Assembly (NCBI GenBank): GCA_020062525.1
Contig: JAGUWE010000014.1
Span: 1 to 18,566 of the forward strand
From: Patescibacteria group bacterium
Lineage (GTDB): Bacteria; Patescibacteriota; Patescibacteriia; JAACEG01; JAGUWE01
Length of the DNA stretch: 18,566 nucleotides
Direction of reading: 5' to 3'
The notes beneath the pieces were generated by a model. It saw only the letters and a list, made by a program, of their open reading frames with translations. It was not told the origin of the DNA and ran no database searches. The position numbers and the translations under genes were made by a program. This document shows positions 6,459-14,615 of the stretch, piece by piece (position 1 is the stretch's first letter; each line of letters opens with the position of its first letter).

Positions 6459-7877
6459 ATGTCGCTTAAAAGAAAAGTGGCTCAAAATACCATTATTCAA
6501 ATTATTGGTAAATCCATTACCACGCTTCTTGGCATTTTCGCCCTTGTTTTAATGACCCGCTATTTAGGCCCCGAAGGTTTTGGTCAATATACTACTATCA
6601 CTTCCTTTTTGATGTTTTTTGGTATTTTAGTTGATTTTGGTTTGACTTTGGTCACAGCCCGAATGTTGGCTGAACCCGGTATTGATACTAACAAAACTTT
6701 AAGCAATCTTTTTACAATTCGTTTTTTCTCGGCCTTAATTTTTCTTGGACTGGCGCCAATCACGGTCTTTTTTTTCCCCTACCCCTCAATTATTAAAATT
6801 GGAGTGGCTTTAGCTACTTTTTCTTTTTTCTTAAGCAGCTTGAGTCAAATTTTAATTGGTCTTTTTCAAAAAAATTTAGCAATGGCAAAGGTGGTTATGG
6901 CGGAGCTATTCAGTCGTTTAACTTTATTGATTTTAATTATCATTGCCATTTGGCAAAACTTGGGTCTCTTAGCTATTATTTTAGCCGTGGTGCTGGCTAC
7001 AATTGTTAATTTCGCAGCTAATTTCTTTTTCTCCTTTAAATACGCCAAAATCTGTTTTGCTTTTGATTTCACACTTTGGCAAAAAATTTTCCGCAAAGCT
7101 TGGCCTTTAGCTTTTGGCATTACTTTTAATTTGATTTATTTCAAAGCCGACACTATTATTTTATCTCTTTATCGTAGTCAAATTGAGGTTGGTCTTTACG
7201 GCGCGCCTTACCGGGTCTTAGAAGTGGTCTTAACTATTCCAACAATGTTTATGGGTATAATTTTACCAATTTTAACCAACCTTTGGTTAAGTAAAAAAAC
7301 TTTTGATTTTGAAAAGGTTATTAAAATGTCTTTTGATTTTTTAATGATTTTGGCGGTGCCTTTAGTAATAGGCACTCTCTTTTTAGCAAAGCCGCTAATG
7401 ATTTTGGTGGCCGGAGTTGATTTTACTGCCTCGGGCGCAATTCTTAAAATTCTAATTTTAGCCAGTGGTCTTATTTTTGCCGGGACTTTTTTTGGCCACA
7501 TTATTGTGGCCATTGAAAAACAAAAACAAATGCTTTGGGCTTATTTTTTAACGGCGCTGCTTGGTCTAATCGGCTATTTAATTTTTATTCCACGCTATTC
7601 TTATTTTGGCGCCGCCTGGGTAACGGTTTTTGCCGAAGGACTCATTGCTCTTTGTGGTTTTTGGTTGGTCTGGCGAACAACTAAAATCAAACTCTCTTTA
7701 AATGTTTTAAGTAGGGCTTTAGCAGCTAGTTTAGTGATGGCTGGATTTATTTTACTTTTTAGAAATTACGATTTTTTCTTTCTTTTGATCGGCAGCTTTA
7801 TTATTTATTTTATTAGTTTGTATTTACTGCGAGGCTTTTCCAAAGAAATGGTGTTAGAAATAATTAAAATAAAATGA
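6459..7877 (+). CDS. Wzx-type polysaccharide flippase (MOP superfamily)
   Basis: Flippases of this family move lipid-linked oligosaccharides across the cytoplasmic membrane. From the ATG at 6459 the protein has 472 residues, the usual length, with about 12-14 hydrophobic helices throughout. The N-terminus (RKVAQNTIIQIIGKSITTLL, then MTRYLGPEGFGQYTTITSF) is typical of the Wzx/RfbX type: the RYLGPEGFGxY motif sits after the first helix. An upstream TTG (6444) in the same frame would add five residues but is less likely. The gap to the methyltransferase holds a CTTTTGA direct repeat and no ribosome binding site. Its stop overlaps the start of the next gene (ATGA), so the two are translationally coupled. 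The glycan that is carried cannot be told from sequence. Confidence 0.93.
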   Translation: MSLKRKVAQNTIIQIIGKSITTLLGIFALVLMTRYLGPEGFGQYTTITSFLMFFGILVDFGLTLVTARMLAEPGIDTNKTLSNLFTIRFFSALIFLGLAPITVFFFPYPSIIKIGVALATFSFFLSSLSQILIGLFQKNLAMAKVVMAELFSRLTLLILIIIAIWQNLGLLAIILAVVLATIVNFAANFFFSFKYAKICFAFDFTLWQKIFRKAWPLAFGITFNLIYFKADTIILSLYRSQIEVGLYGAPYRVLEVVLTIPTMFMGIILPILTNLWLSKKTFDFEKVIKMSFDFLMILAVPLVIGTLFLAKPLMILVAGVDFTASGAILKILILASGLIFAGTFFGHIIVAIEKQKQMLWAYFLTALLGLIGYLIFIPRYSYFGAAWVTVFAEGLIALCGFWLVWRTTKIKLSLNVLSRALAASLVMAGFILLFRNYDFFFLLIGSFIIYFISLYLLRGFSKEMVLEIIKIK

Positions 7878-9220
7878 ATTATTTAATTTTGGCAATTTAT
7901 TTTTTTGGCTTCGGGGCAATTGCTTGGAAAAATCTTTCTTGGGCAATGGTAATTTTAATGGCGCTTTTGCCAAGTTACCTGATTCGCTTTAAGATTTGGG
8001 TTTTACCAAGTACACTGCTGGAAGGAATGCTGTTAATTATAATTATTGTTTGGTTGATTCAAGAAGGTTGGCCGCGAATTAGAAAACGCCTGAAAAAAGA
8101 AATCTCCTATCAACCTTATCCATTTACGCTCCAGATTATTTTATTAATGTTGGCGGCTACTTTGGCAAGCTGGCTTTCGCCCAATAGTTGGCCGGCGCTT
8201 GGTCTCTGGCGGGCTTATTTTTTAGAACCAATTTTATTTTTTTTGGTTTTTATTAATGTAATTAAAAGTAAAGAAAAACTAGAAAGAATTTTTTGGGCTT
8301 TGGGAATTTCAGCTTTAGCTGTTTCGCTAGTAGCTATTTGGCAAAAATTTTCGCCGGTTGGAATAAATTTTTTTGGCCATTATCTTTGGCCAATACCAAA
8401 GTTATTTTGGCAAGAAGCAATTTCAAGACGAGTAACGAGTTTTTTTGAATATCCTAATGCCGTGGGTTTATTCTTAGGCCCGATTGTTATTTTATTTTTT
8501 GGTTGGCTGGTCGCTACCCTTAAAAAATTAAAACTTAATTTATTTCAAGTAGCTGTAATTTTGTTTTCTGGCCTGGCTATTTTTTGGGCTCAATCTGAAG
8601 CCGTTTTGTTGAGTTTATGTCTGGCAATAATTCTTTTTGGTTTGTTTTTTAATAAAAGGGGCCGAATCTTAACAAGTTTAATTTTAGTTTTAATTTTAAT
8701 CGCGATTGTTTTAACGCCGGCTAAAAATTATTTGGTGGGAAAATTAACTTTACAAGATTTTTCCGGTCAAGTTCGGTTGCAAATCTGGCAAGAGACCTTA
8801 GCAATGTTAAAAGACAACCCTCTTTTTGGCGCTGGATTAGCCGGCTATCAAACAAAAATTTTGCCCTATCACGAGTCTGGCAGAATTATTAACGGCAAGT
8901 TTCAGCCAATAGAAATTTATCTTTATCCCCACAACATCTTTTTAAACTTTTGGTCAGAATTGGGGTTTTTAGGACTCCTGGCTTTTTTCTGGCTGTTTTA
9001 TGAGTATTTTAAAAAATCAATTAAACTTTGGAGAGAAAGTAAAAATTATTATTGCCGAACTTTGGCTTTGACTTTAACTTTGGTCTTACTAACAATTATT
9101 ATCCACGGCTTAGTTGATGTTCCTTATTTTAAAAATGATTTAGCGGTTATGTTTTGGTTTTTTGTGAGTACACTTATTATTCTAGAAGGACTTAAGCAAG
9201 ATGAAAATAAATCGGCTTAA
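7874..9220 (+). CDS. O-antigen ligase/polymerase family membrane protein (WaaL/Wzy-like)
   Basis: The 448-residue protein is a multi-pass membrane protein with about ten or more helices. A large loop near residues 295-355 carries the family signature: RLQIWQETLAMLKDNPLFGAG (about 301-321) with the conserved arginine, then YLYPHNIFLNFWSELG (about 351-366) with the conserved histidine. This matches the O-antigen ligase family (PF04932 type). Members either polymerise lipid-linked repeat units or transfer the finished glycan to a lipid or protein acceptor; the two cannot be separated by sequence alone. It overlaps the flippase stop by four bases (ATGA), as expected for a shared glycan export step. 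Confidence 0.9.
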   Translation: MNYLILAIYFFGFGAIAWKNLSWAMVILMALLPSYLIRFKIWVLPSTLLEGMLLIIIIVWLIQEGWPRIRKRLKKEISYQPYPFTLQIILLMLAATLASWLSPNSWPALGLWRAYFLEPILFFLVFINVIKSKEKLERIFWALGISALAVSLVAIWQKFSPVGINFFGHYLWPIPKLFWQEAISRRVTSFFEYPNAVGLFLGPIVILFFGWLVATLKKLKLNLFQVAVILFSGLAIFWAQSEAVLLSLCLAIILFGLFFNKRGRILTSLILVLILIAIVLTPAKNYLVGKLTLQDFSGQVRLQIWQETLAMLKDNPLFGAGLAGYQTKILPYHESGRIINGKFQPIEIYLYPHNIFLNFWSELGFLGLLAFFWLFYEYFKKSIKLWRESKNYYCRTLALTLTLVLLTIIIHGLVDVPYFKNDLAVMFWFFVSTLIILEGLKQDENKSA

Positions 9221-9247
9221 GAATTAAAACTAATAGCTAATAAAAGT

Positions 9248-10030
9248 ATGCCAAAAAATAAATTTTTTTCTTTAGATGGTCTTCTTCTTTTTATTTTGGT
9301 TTTACTTTATCTTAAGGAAATTCGATTTGATAATTTTTTAAGTTGTTTTTTGTTTTATGTGATTACGCTTCTTTTGCTTCTTCTTTATTTTTTAGTGGAT
9401 TTTAAATATTCTCAGACAAAGAATCAAGCTAAAAATTATAAAATTTTGATTCTTATTTTTTTAGTTGTTTTTCTGGTTGGCGCAACTACTCTTTCTCATA
9501 TTTATGGAAGATATAATAATTTACCCGTTTATAAAGCTTTCTCTAGTGTACATGATAGTGTAATTCAAACAGAAGAAGCTTTAAATTTTTTATCTCAAGG
9601 TAAAAATCCTTACCGAGAAAATTACCATGGAACTTCTTTAGATGAGTGGTTAAAAGGAGAAATTGAGACTGCCGAAGGATCAATCACTAATCCAGCTTTT
9701 GAGCATTATGTCTATCTGCCTTTTTACCTTGAGCTTTCTTGGCCCTTTTACCAATTAGGGAAAAGTTTATTTAATTATTACGATGCCAGAATCCTAAATT
9801 TCCTATCTTATTTTTTAATTTTTTTCTTTCTTTGGCAAATCCCCAAGGATTTAGATAAAAAATTTTTACTCTTTGTTTTATTTGCTTTCAACCCCTTATT
9901 TGTTGGCTCAATTTTTTACGGCTACAATGACATTGTGATGTTTTTATTTCTGGTAATTTCACTTTATTTCTTAAAAAAAGAGAAAGTTCTTTTTTCTTCC
10001 TTTTTTTTTAGCCCTAACAATGGGTGTTAA
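9248..10030 (+). CDS. GT-C-like membrane glycosyltransferase, 5' part of a frameshifted gene
   Basis: The N-terminal 260 codons form a multi-pass protein with a first outside loop HDSVIQTEEALNFLSQGKNPY (about 102-122). A loop with acidic residues followed by KNPY is typical of GT-C enzymes that use polyprenyl-phosphate sugars. The frame is sound as far as FLKKEKVLFSS, then reaches a run of nine T (10001-10009) after which it turns into a short unrelated ending (SPNNGC) and stops. Reading with eight T gives FFLALTMGVKQPVWFF, joining the frame of the segment at 10020-10523. The true gene is therefore 9248-10523, about 424 residues. It is a pseudogene, a phase-variable gene, a slippage-expressed gene or a base-calling error. 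It lies 27 bases after the ligase gene, with no clear ribosome binding site. Confidence 0.8.
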   Translation: MPKNKFFSLDGLLLFILVLLYLKEIRFDNFLSCFLFYVITLLLLLLYFLVDFKYSQTKNQAKNYKILILIFLVVFLVGATTLSHIYGRYNNLPVYKAFSSVHDSVIQTEEALNFLSQGKNPYRENYHGTSLDEWLKGEIETAEGSITNPAFEHYVYLPFYLELSWPFYQLGKSLFNYYDARILNFLSYFLIFFFLWQIPKDLDKKFLLFVLFAFNPLFVGSIFYGYNDIVMFLFLVISLYFLKKEKVLFSSFFFSPNNGC

Positions 10031-10523
10031 ACAGCCGGTTTGGTTCTTTATTTTATTTTATTTTGCCTATCTTTACTTTAAAAAGGATGGAGTGTGGTTC
10101 ACAAAAATTAAGTTTGTTTTAAGAAATACTTGGCCTCTATTTTTAACACTTGGTTTTATTTTTTTGCCATTTCTGATTTGGGATTTTTCTTCTTTTGTAG
10201 ATGATACGATAAAATATTTAGCAGGTACTGCTTTCCAAAGTTACCCCATAGCCGGAATCGCTTTTTCATCTTTAGTTTTTAAAATTGGCTTAATAAAATC
10301 AACAAGTGCTTACTTTCCTTTTTGGATCCCTCAACTTCTTTTAGGATTGCCTTTTCTTTATTTTTTAATAAAATGGCAAAGGAAAACCAACGCTCTTTCA
10401 GTCAGTATTTTTGCTGCCACTTTTTTGCTTTTGGTCTTTTGGTATTTTTCCCGCTATTTTTATCCTTACTATTTAGGAACAATTTCTACCTTTTTAATTC
10501 TTGCCTATTTTTTGGAAGAATAA
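10020..10523 (+). CDS. GT-C-like membrane glycosyltransferase, 3' part of the frameshifted gene
   Basis: This 167-residue stretch is the C-terminal half of the gene that begins at 9248. It opens inside the conserved helix LALTMGVKQPVWFFILFYFA, and its ATG is an internal methionine, not a natural start. Several hydrophobic helices follow, ending YFSRYFYPYYLGTISTFLILAYFLEE, a typical C-terminal part of these multi-pass transferases. Alone it would lack the acidic first loop and should be inactive. It overlaps the 5' part by 11 bases in another frame, which is the expected look of a single-base indel in the T9 run just upstream. Confidence 0.75.
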   Translation: MGVKQPVWFFILFYFAYLYFKKDGVWFTKIKFVLRNTWPLFLTLGFIFLPFLIWDFSSFVDDTIKYLAGTAFQSYPIAGIAFSSLVFKIGLIKSTSAYFPFWIPQLLLGLPFLYFLIKWQRKTNALSVSIFAATFLLLVFWYFSRYFYPYYLGTISTFLILAYFLEE

Positions 10524-10572
10524 AATCCTAATTATATTGCTATAAAACTTAGTTTTAAAACAATAATAAGGT

Positions 10573-11781
10573 ATGCATAAAAGATATTATCCTCTATTTT
10601 TTGTTTCTTTACTTGTTGTGAGTATTTACTTATTTAGCGGTGAAGCGCTGCCTAATCTTTTTTTTCAGAATGAAATGTTTTTTACCAAAGACATTAGATT
10701 AATAAAGGATAACCCGGAACTTTACGTCTATTTTATTAGAAGTTCATGGCTAAACGAACATAAAATCCCTTATACGCCAGCAAATCCTCAAGAATATCCC
10801 CAAATCGCGCTTTTTTTCTTGACTCTCCCAAGATTTTTGACTGATAATTTTATGATTTATAGAAAAATATTATCAGGAATGTTGGGTATTTGTTTTGTAT
10901 TAATTATCATTGTGAATTTTAAATTGATAGCAAAAATTCATCAAAGTTCTGTCTATAATTGGTTGCTATTTTTACCTTCTGCTCTTTATTTTACTTTTAA
11001 TCGTTTTGATATCTTGCCGGCTTTATTAGTTCAACTAAGTTTACTATTTTTTTTCAATAAAAAATATAAAACTGCTGCCTTATTGGTCGGTTTAGCCGGA
11101 TTAACAAAATGGTATGCTTTTCTTATCATCCCAATTTATCTTTTTTATCTTAAAAATAAAAATGATTCAAAAGCAGTAAAACATTTAATTATCAGCTTTC
11201 TTTTGACAGTCTTCGTTCCTCTTATTATTACCTTTTGGACCGGCGGAATATTTGCCCTTTTGGAGCCCTATTTGTTTCACCTGAGTAGAGGAGTGGATAC
11301 CAGGGGTGTCGGCAGTTTCTTGTTTTTATTATTCTTTTTGTTTCCGAATTTATCTGAGACGATTATCAAAAATATTTTTATTTTACTAGAATTCGGAGGT
11401 CTTATACTTTTAATACTAAGTAGAAGACAAATAAAAAGTTATCTTGATATTATTAACTGGTCACTTTTTCTAATTATGATTTTTATTTTTTTCTCTCCCA
11501 TCGCTTCTCCCCAATGGATTCTGTGGTTTTTGCCTTTGTTAATTTTAGTTGTTAGTTCTAAAAAAATGATTTTTTTAATAATTGGTTATGATTTGTTGAA
11601 TTATTTATTTTTTCCAATTATTTTTGATACCCACACTCTTTTGTCTCAAATTTTAACACTTCCTAAATCAATAATTCTTATCTGGCTGATAATAGAAATT
11701 GGCAAAAAGTTAAAATTTGAAAAATTCCCCTTTTTATTACTTGATAAAGAAACTTCTCATTGTGTTAAAAGGACTCCTTAG
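10573..11781 (+). CDS. GT87-like (DUF2029) polyprenyl-phosphate-dependent glycosyltransferase
   Basis: The 402-residue protein has about ten membrane helices. Segment FNRFDILPALLVQLSLLFFF (about 142-161), followed by KTAALLVGLAGLTKWYAFLIIPIYLFYL, is the signature stretch of GT87/DUF2029 proteins (acidic residue, PALL, then ALTKxYxxLxLP). The first loop has KIPYTPANPQEYPQ (about 64-77), again typical. These enzymes add mannose or another sugar from a polyprenyl-phosphate donor on the outer face of the membrane; the sugar here is unknown. The ATG follows AATAAGGT, where AAGG is only one base from the start and so too close for a usual ribosome binding site. It lies 49 bases after the broken GT-C gene. 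Confidence 0.85.
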   Translation: MHKRYYPLFFVSLLVVSIYLFSGEALPNLFFQNEMFFTKDIRLIKDNPELYVYFIRSSWLNEHKIPYTPANPQEYPQIALFFLTLPRFLTDNFMIYRKILSGMLGICFVLIIIVNFKLIAKIHQSSVYNWLLFLPSALYFTFNRFDILPALLVQLSLLFFFNKKYKTAALLVGLAGLTKWYAFLIIPIYLFYLKNKNDSKAVKHLIISFLLTVFVPLIITFWTGGIFALLEPYLFHLSRGVDTRGVGSFLFLLFFLFPNLSETIIKNIFILLEFGGLILLILSRRQIKSYLDIINWSLFLIMIFIFFSPIASPQWILWFLPLLILVVSSKKMIFLIIGYDLLNYLFFPIIFDTHTLLSQILTLPKSIILIWLIIEIGKKLKFEKFPFLLLDKETSHCVKRTP

Positions 11782-11788
11782 ATTCTAT

Positions 11789-13195
11789 ATGAAAATAAAT
11801 TATCTTAAAATTTTCCAAAATGAAATATTTCTCTCTGCCTTGCTAATGGAAATATTTTTTCTTTTATTAGCTTTTATTGATTATCCGCTGCGAGAAATTT
11901 TCCAGGACAAATCTCTTTCGCCTCGAAATGAAATGATTTTACTTTATCTTTTACTGATATTTATTGGACTCTTGATTGCTTATTTTTTAATTTACGATTG
12001 GGCTAAAAAAAATAATCAATTACTAAAAGACAATTTTAAGATTATTATCTTATTTTTTATCATTTTTCAATTAACTCTTTTATTTATCCCACCGATTGGT
12101 TCGGCTGATGTTTATACTTATATTTTGAGAACTAAAATTTTAACCCATTATCAGCAAAATCCATTTGTAGTGCCGGCTGCCAATTTTCCTTCTGATCCTT
12201 TAATAAATTTTACTGATAAAAGTGCTAATGGCATCCCATTAATGTATGGACCATTGTGGCTGACCATCTCTCTTATAGCGGTAGTTTTGGGTAAGAGTTC
12301 AGTAACACTCACTGTTTTACTGTTCAAATTAACCGCGATTATTTTTAGTTGTCTTACTTGTTATTTGGTTTTTAAAATTCTTGGTCACCTTAAAAAAGAT
12401 TATCAATATTTAGGCACCGTGATGTATGCCTTTAACCCCTTGCTTTTATTTGAAATTGCTAACAATGGACACAATGACATTATAATGATGTTTTTTGTGA
12501 TTTTAGGTCTTTATTATTTTCTTAAAAGTAAATATTATCTTGGTCTAATCGTTTTGATTTGTGCTGTTTTAATTAAATATATTGCCTTGATTTTACTGCC
12601 AATTTTAGGTTTATTTGTTTTGAATAATCTTAGAGGTAAGTATAAAAAGGTGAAATTTGGTTTAAGTTTACTATTTTTTTGTTTTATTGTCTTTTGGTTA
12701 AATTGGCTTCTTGGTGGAAAAACTTCATTCATTCTTCAGGGTATTAAAACTATTACTGACTTTTTTTATCCCCATCTTTTACCTCCCTTGTCGTTTTTAA
12801 TTTATTTATTTTCAACCAATCTGCCACTGGAAGTCCAAAAGTTAGTGGTTAAAGGTCTGGGTGGGATTTTATTCTTTATTGTCTATCTTTATCTTTTAAT
12901 TGATATTTTATGGCACAAAAGGGGAAGTTCAATTAATTTAATAATTTTTTCTTCTCTGGCTATTTTTTTCTATTTAATTTTTACTGTCAACCAACTGATG
13001 AGCTGGTATTTGATTTGGTTTTTGCCTTTGGCTATTTTAATAAAACCACATCTTAAATTGAGCAACTTTTTAACTGGTTTTGTTCCAATTTGTTTTTATA
13101 TTTTTCTTTATCCTTTGGGTTATTTCTTATTATTAATGGGCGTATTTTTTTGTTTTTTCTTTAAAAAAGTATTATATTCAAATGTTAATAAATAA
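11789..13195 (+). CDS. GT-C mannosyltransferase-like protein (MptA/MptB type)
   Basis: From the ATG at 11789 the protein has 468 residues and about 12 helices. The first outside loop is GSADVYTYILRTKILTHYQQ (about 104-123) followed by NPFVVP, then MYGPLW (about 152-157), then FNPLLLFEIANNGHNDIIMM (about 216-235). This order (D in the first loop, NPF/Y, YGPLW, NPL...GHND) is that of mycobacterial-type MptA/MptB alpha-mannosyltransferases, which use polyprenyl-phosphomannose. An upstream TTG at 11717 in frame would overlap the previous gene by 65 bases and adds an unlikely N-terminus, so the ATG is preferred. The start is seven bases after the preceding stop. The partial gene at the right edge is a paralogue with the same signature. 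Confidence 0.85.
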   Translation: MKINYLKIFQNEIFLSALLMEIFFLLLAFIDYPLREIFQDKSLSPRNEMILLYLLLIFIGLLIAYFLIYDWAKKNNQLLKDNFKIIILFFIIFQLTLLFIPPIGSADVYTYILRTKILTHYQQNPFVVPAANFPSDPLINFTDKSANGIPLMYGPLWLTISLIAVVLGKSSVTLTVLLFKLTAIIFSCLTCYLVFKILGHLKKDYQYLGTVMYAFNPLLLFEIANNGHNDIIMMFFVILGLYYFLKSKYYLGLIVLICAVLIKYIALILLPILGLFVLNNLRGKYKKVKFGLSLLFFCFIVFWLNWLLGGKTSFILQGIKTITDFFYPHLLPPLSFLIYLFSTNLPLEVQKLVVKGLGGILFFIVYLYLLIDILWHKRGSSINLIIFSSLAIFFYLIFTVNQLMSWYLIWFLPLAILIKPHLKLSNFLTGFVPICFYIFLYPLGYFLLLMGVFFCFFFKKVLYSNVNK

Positions 13196-13889
13196 GATGA
13201 GGTTGATTCCACAAAAAATAGAGATACCAATGCAAAAAAATTTTATCGTTGCTTTTTTCTTGCTTTTGATTCTTTGTTGGGGGGCACATGAATTAACTCA
13301 TCACTTTGTTGGTAGGCTCGTCTGCGGCAGTTTTGGTTATATGACCTTTAATCGCTTGTGGACTAAAGATTGTTTTCCAGTGGAACTGATAGCTATTGCT
13401 GCTGGACCTCTTCTAAGTTATAGTTTAATGTGGCTAGGATTGTTTATTCTGCTTAACTCAAATAAATATGTTTTGTTTGGTTATGCCTTAATCTTTGCTA
13501 ATGGACCAGGAGCTAGATTAATCACTAGTTTTATTGGTGGTGATGAAAGCTATTTTGGTACCTTTGGGACACTCGTTGCTTTTTTCTTAACTTTACCACC
13601 ACTTATTATTGCCTACAAATCAATAAAAAATAGACGCAGATTATTCATTTTTATTTATTTTTTTCTGGTTTTACCATCTTTAGTTGTAATACCAATAGTT
13701 TTATTAGACAATTTTATTTTTATACCGATAATAGAAAGAGGGAGAGAAACTTATAATTTTTCAACGCCGGTGATGTTTGGAATTCCCTTGCTAGTCCTAG
13801 TGTTTTACCTTGCTATTTTTGCTATTTTCTCGATTAAATATTTTTATTACCTTTTACCCCGCCAACAAAATATTAAAAAGTCCAATTAA
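13182..13889 (+). CDS. Small multi-pass membrane protein with HExxH, M50-like putative metalloprotease
   Basis: The protein has 235 residues from the ATG at 13182 (14-base overlap with the preceding gene); ATGs at 13197 and 13230 in the same frame are also possible. It has about six helices. In the first is GAHELTHHFVGR (34-45), containing the zinc motif HELTH (36-40). AIAAGPLLSYSLMW (71-84) recalls the AGPxxN stretch after the zinc site in M50 site-2 proteases. ANGPGARLITSFIGGDE (106-122) might supply the third ligand (D121), but the usual NxxPxPPLDGG is not present. It may be a divergent intramembrane metalloprotease, an inactive relative, or another zinc membrane enzyme. It lies between glycosyltransferase genes in one apparent operon, so a role in processing a membrane protein of the glycan system is possible, but unproved. 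Confidence 0.65.
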   Translation: MLINKMRLIPQKIEIPMQKNFIVAFFLLLILCWGAHELTHHFVGRLVCGSFGYMTFNRLWTKDCFPVELIAIAAGPLLSYSLMWLGLFILLNSNKYVLFGYALIFANGPGARLITSFIGGDESYFGTFGTLVAFFLTLPPLIIAYKSIKNRRRLFIFIYFFLVLPSLVVIPIVLLDNFIFIPIIERGRETYNFSTPVMFGIPLLVLVFYLAIFAIFSIKYFYYLLPRQQNIKKSN

Positions 13890-13895
13890 TAATTT

Positions 13896-14615
13896 ATGAA
13901 TCTTAATATCACTCTACCCTGCTATAATGAAGAAAAAATTTTAAAAAAAAATGTTTTGTTTTTATTTGACTTCCTAAAAAGAAATATTACCACTGATCAA
14001 TGGCAAATTATTATTGCTGATAATAGATCTTCTGATAAAACAGCTGAAATCGCCAAGAAACTGGCCAAAATTTATCCTCAAATTCAATATTTAGCTGTTT
14101 TACAAAAAGGCAAAGGAGTGGCTATCAGAGCTGGCTGGCAAAGATTTCCGGCTGACCTTTATATTTTTATGGACGCTGATTTGGCAACTGATCTTTCGGC
14201 TTTACCAAATTTAATTAAAGCAATTCAAGAAAAAAATTATGATTTAGTTATCGGTTCTCGTTTTCACTCTTACTCCCAAGTTAAAAGGGGAATACTTAGA
14301 AAATTTATTTCTTATTGTTATAATATAGTTAGAAAAGCTTTGCTTCGTTCTACTGTTTCCGATGCTCCCTGTGGTTTTAAGGCCGTTAATCAAAAAATTA
14401 TTAAAGAAATTTTACCGCAAGTTCAAAATAACCAATGGTTTTTTGATTCAGAATTGGTGATTTTAGCTGAAAAGCAGGGCTATAAAATTAAAGAAATTCC
14501 CATTAAGTGGGAAGATATTAGAGAAGAGCAAGATAAAAGCCGGGTTAAAGTTATTTCCCTAGGCCTTGATTATTTTAAGAATTTAGTTAAATTAAGAAAA
14601 AGATTAAAAAAATGA
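13896..14615 (+). CDS. GT2 glycosyltransferase, DPM1/ALG5-like
   Basis: The 239-residue cytoplasmic protein is a single GT-A fold domain without membrane helices. ITLPCYNEEKIL (5-16) is the nucleotide-binding start, IIADNRSSDKT (39-49) the second strand, and FMDADLATDL (91-100) holds the DxD-type metal motif (D93, D95). GSRF (120-123), DAPCGFKA (156-163) and WFFDSELVILA (181-191) are typical of dolichyl/polyprenyl-phosphate sugar synthases. It probably makes a lipid-phosphate monosaccharide (mannose or glucose) that serves as donor to the GT-C enzymes in the locus. The next gene overlaps its stop (ATGA). The sugar specificity cannot be read from sequence. Confidence 0.9.
   Translation: MNLNITLPCYNEEKILKKNVLFLFDFLKRNITTDQWQIIIADNRSSDKTAEIAKKLAKIYPQIQYLAVLQKGKGVAIRAGWQRFPADLYIFMDADLATDLSALPNLIKAIQEKNYDLVIGSRFHSYSQVKRGILRKFISYCYNIVRKALLRSTVSDAPCGFKAVNQKIIKEILPQVQNNQWFFDSELVILAEKQGYKIKEIPIKWEDIREEQDKSRVKVISLGLDYFKNLVKLRKRLKK

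Noticed and set aside
11717..11788. An N-terminal extension of the GT-C gene from a TTG
   Set aside because: It would overlap the preceding gene by 65 bases and the added residues mirror that gene in another frame; the ATG at 11789 fits better.
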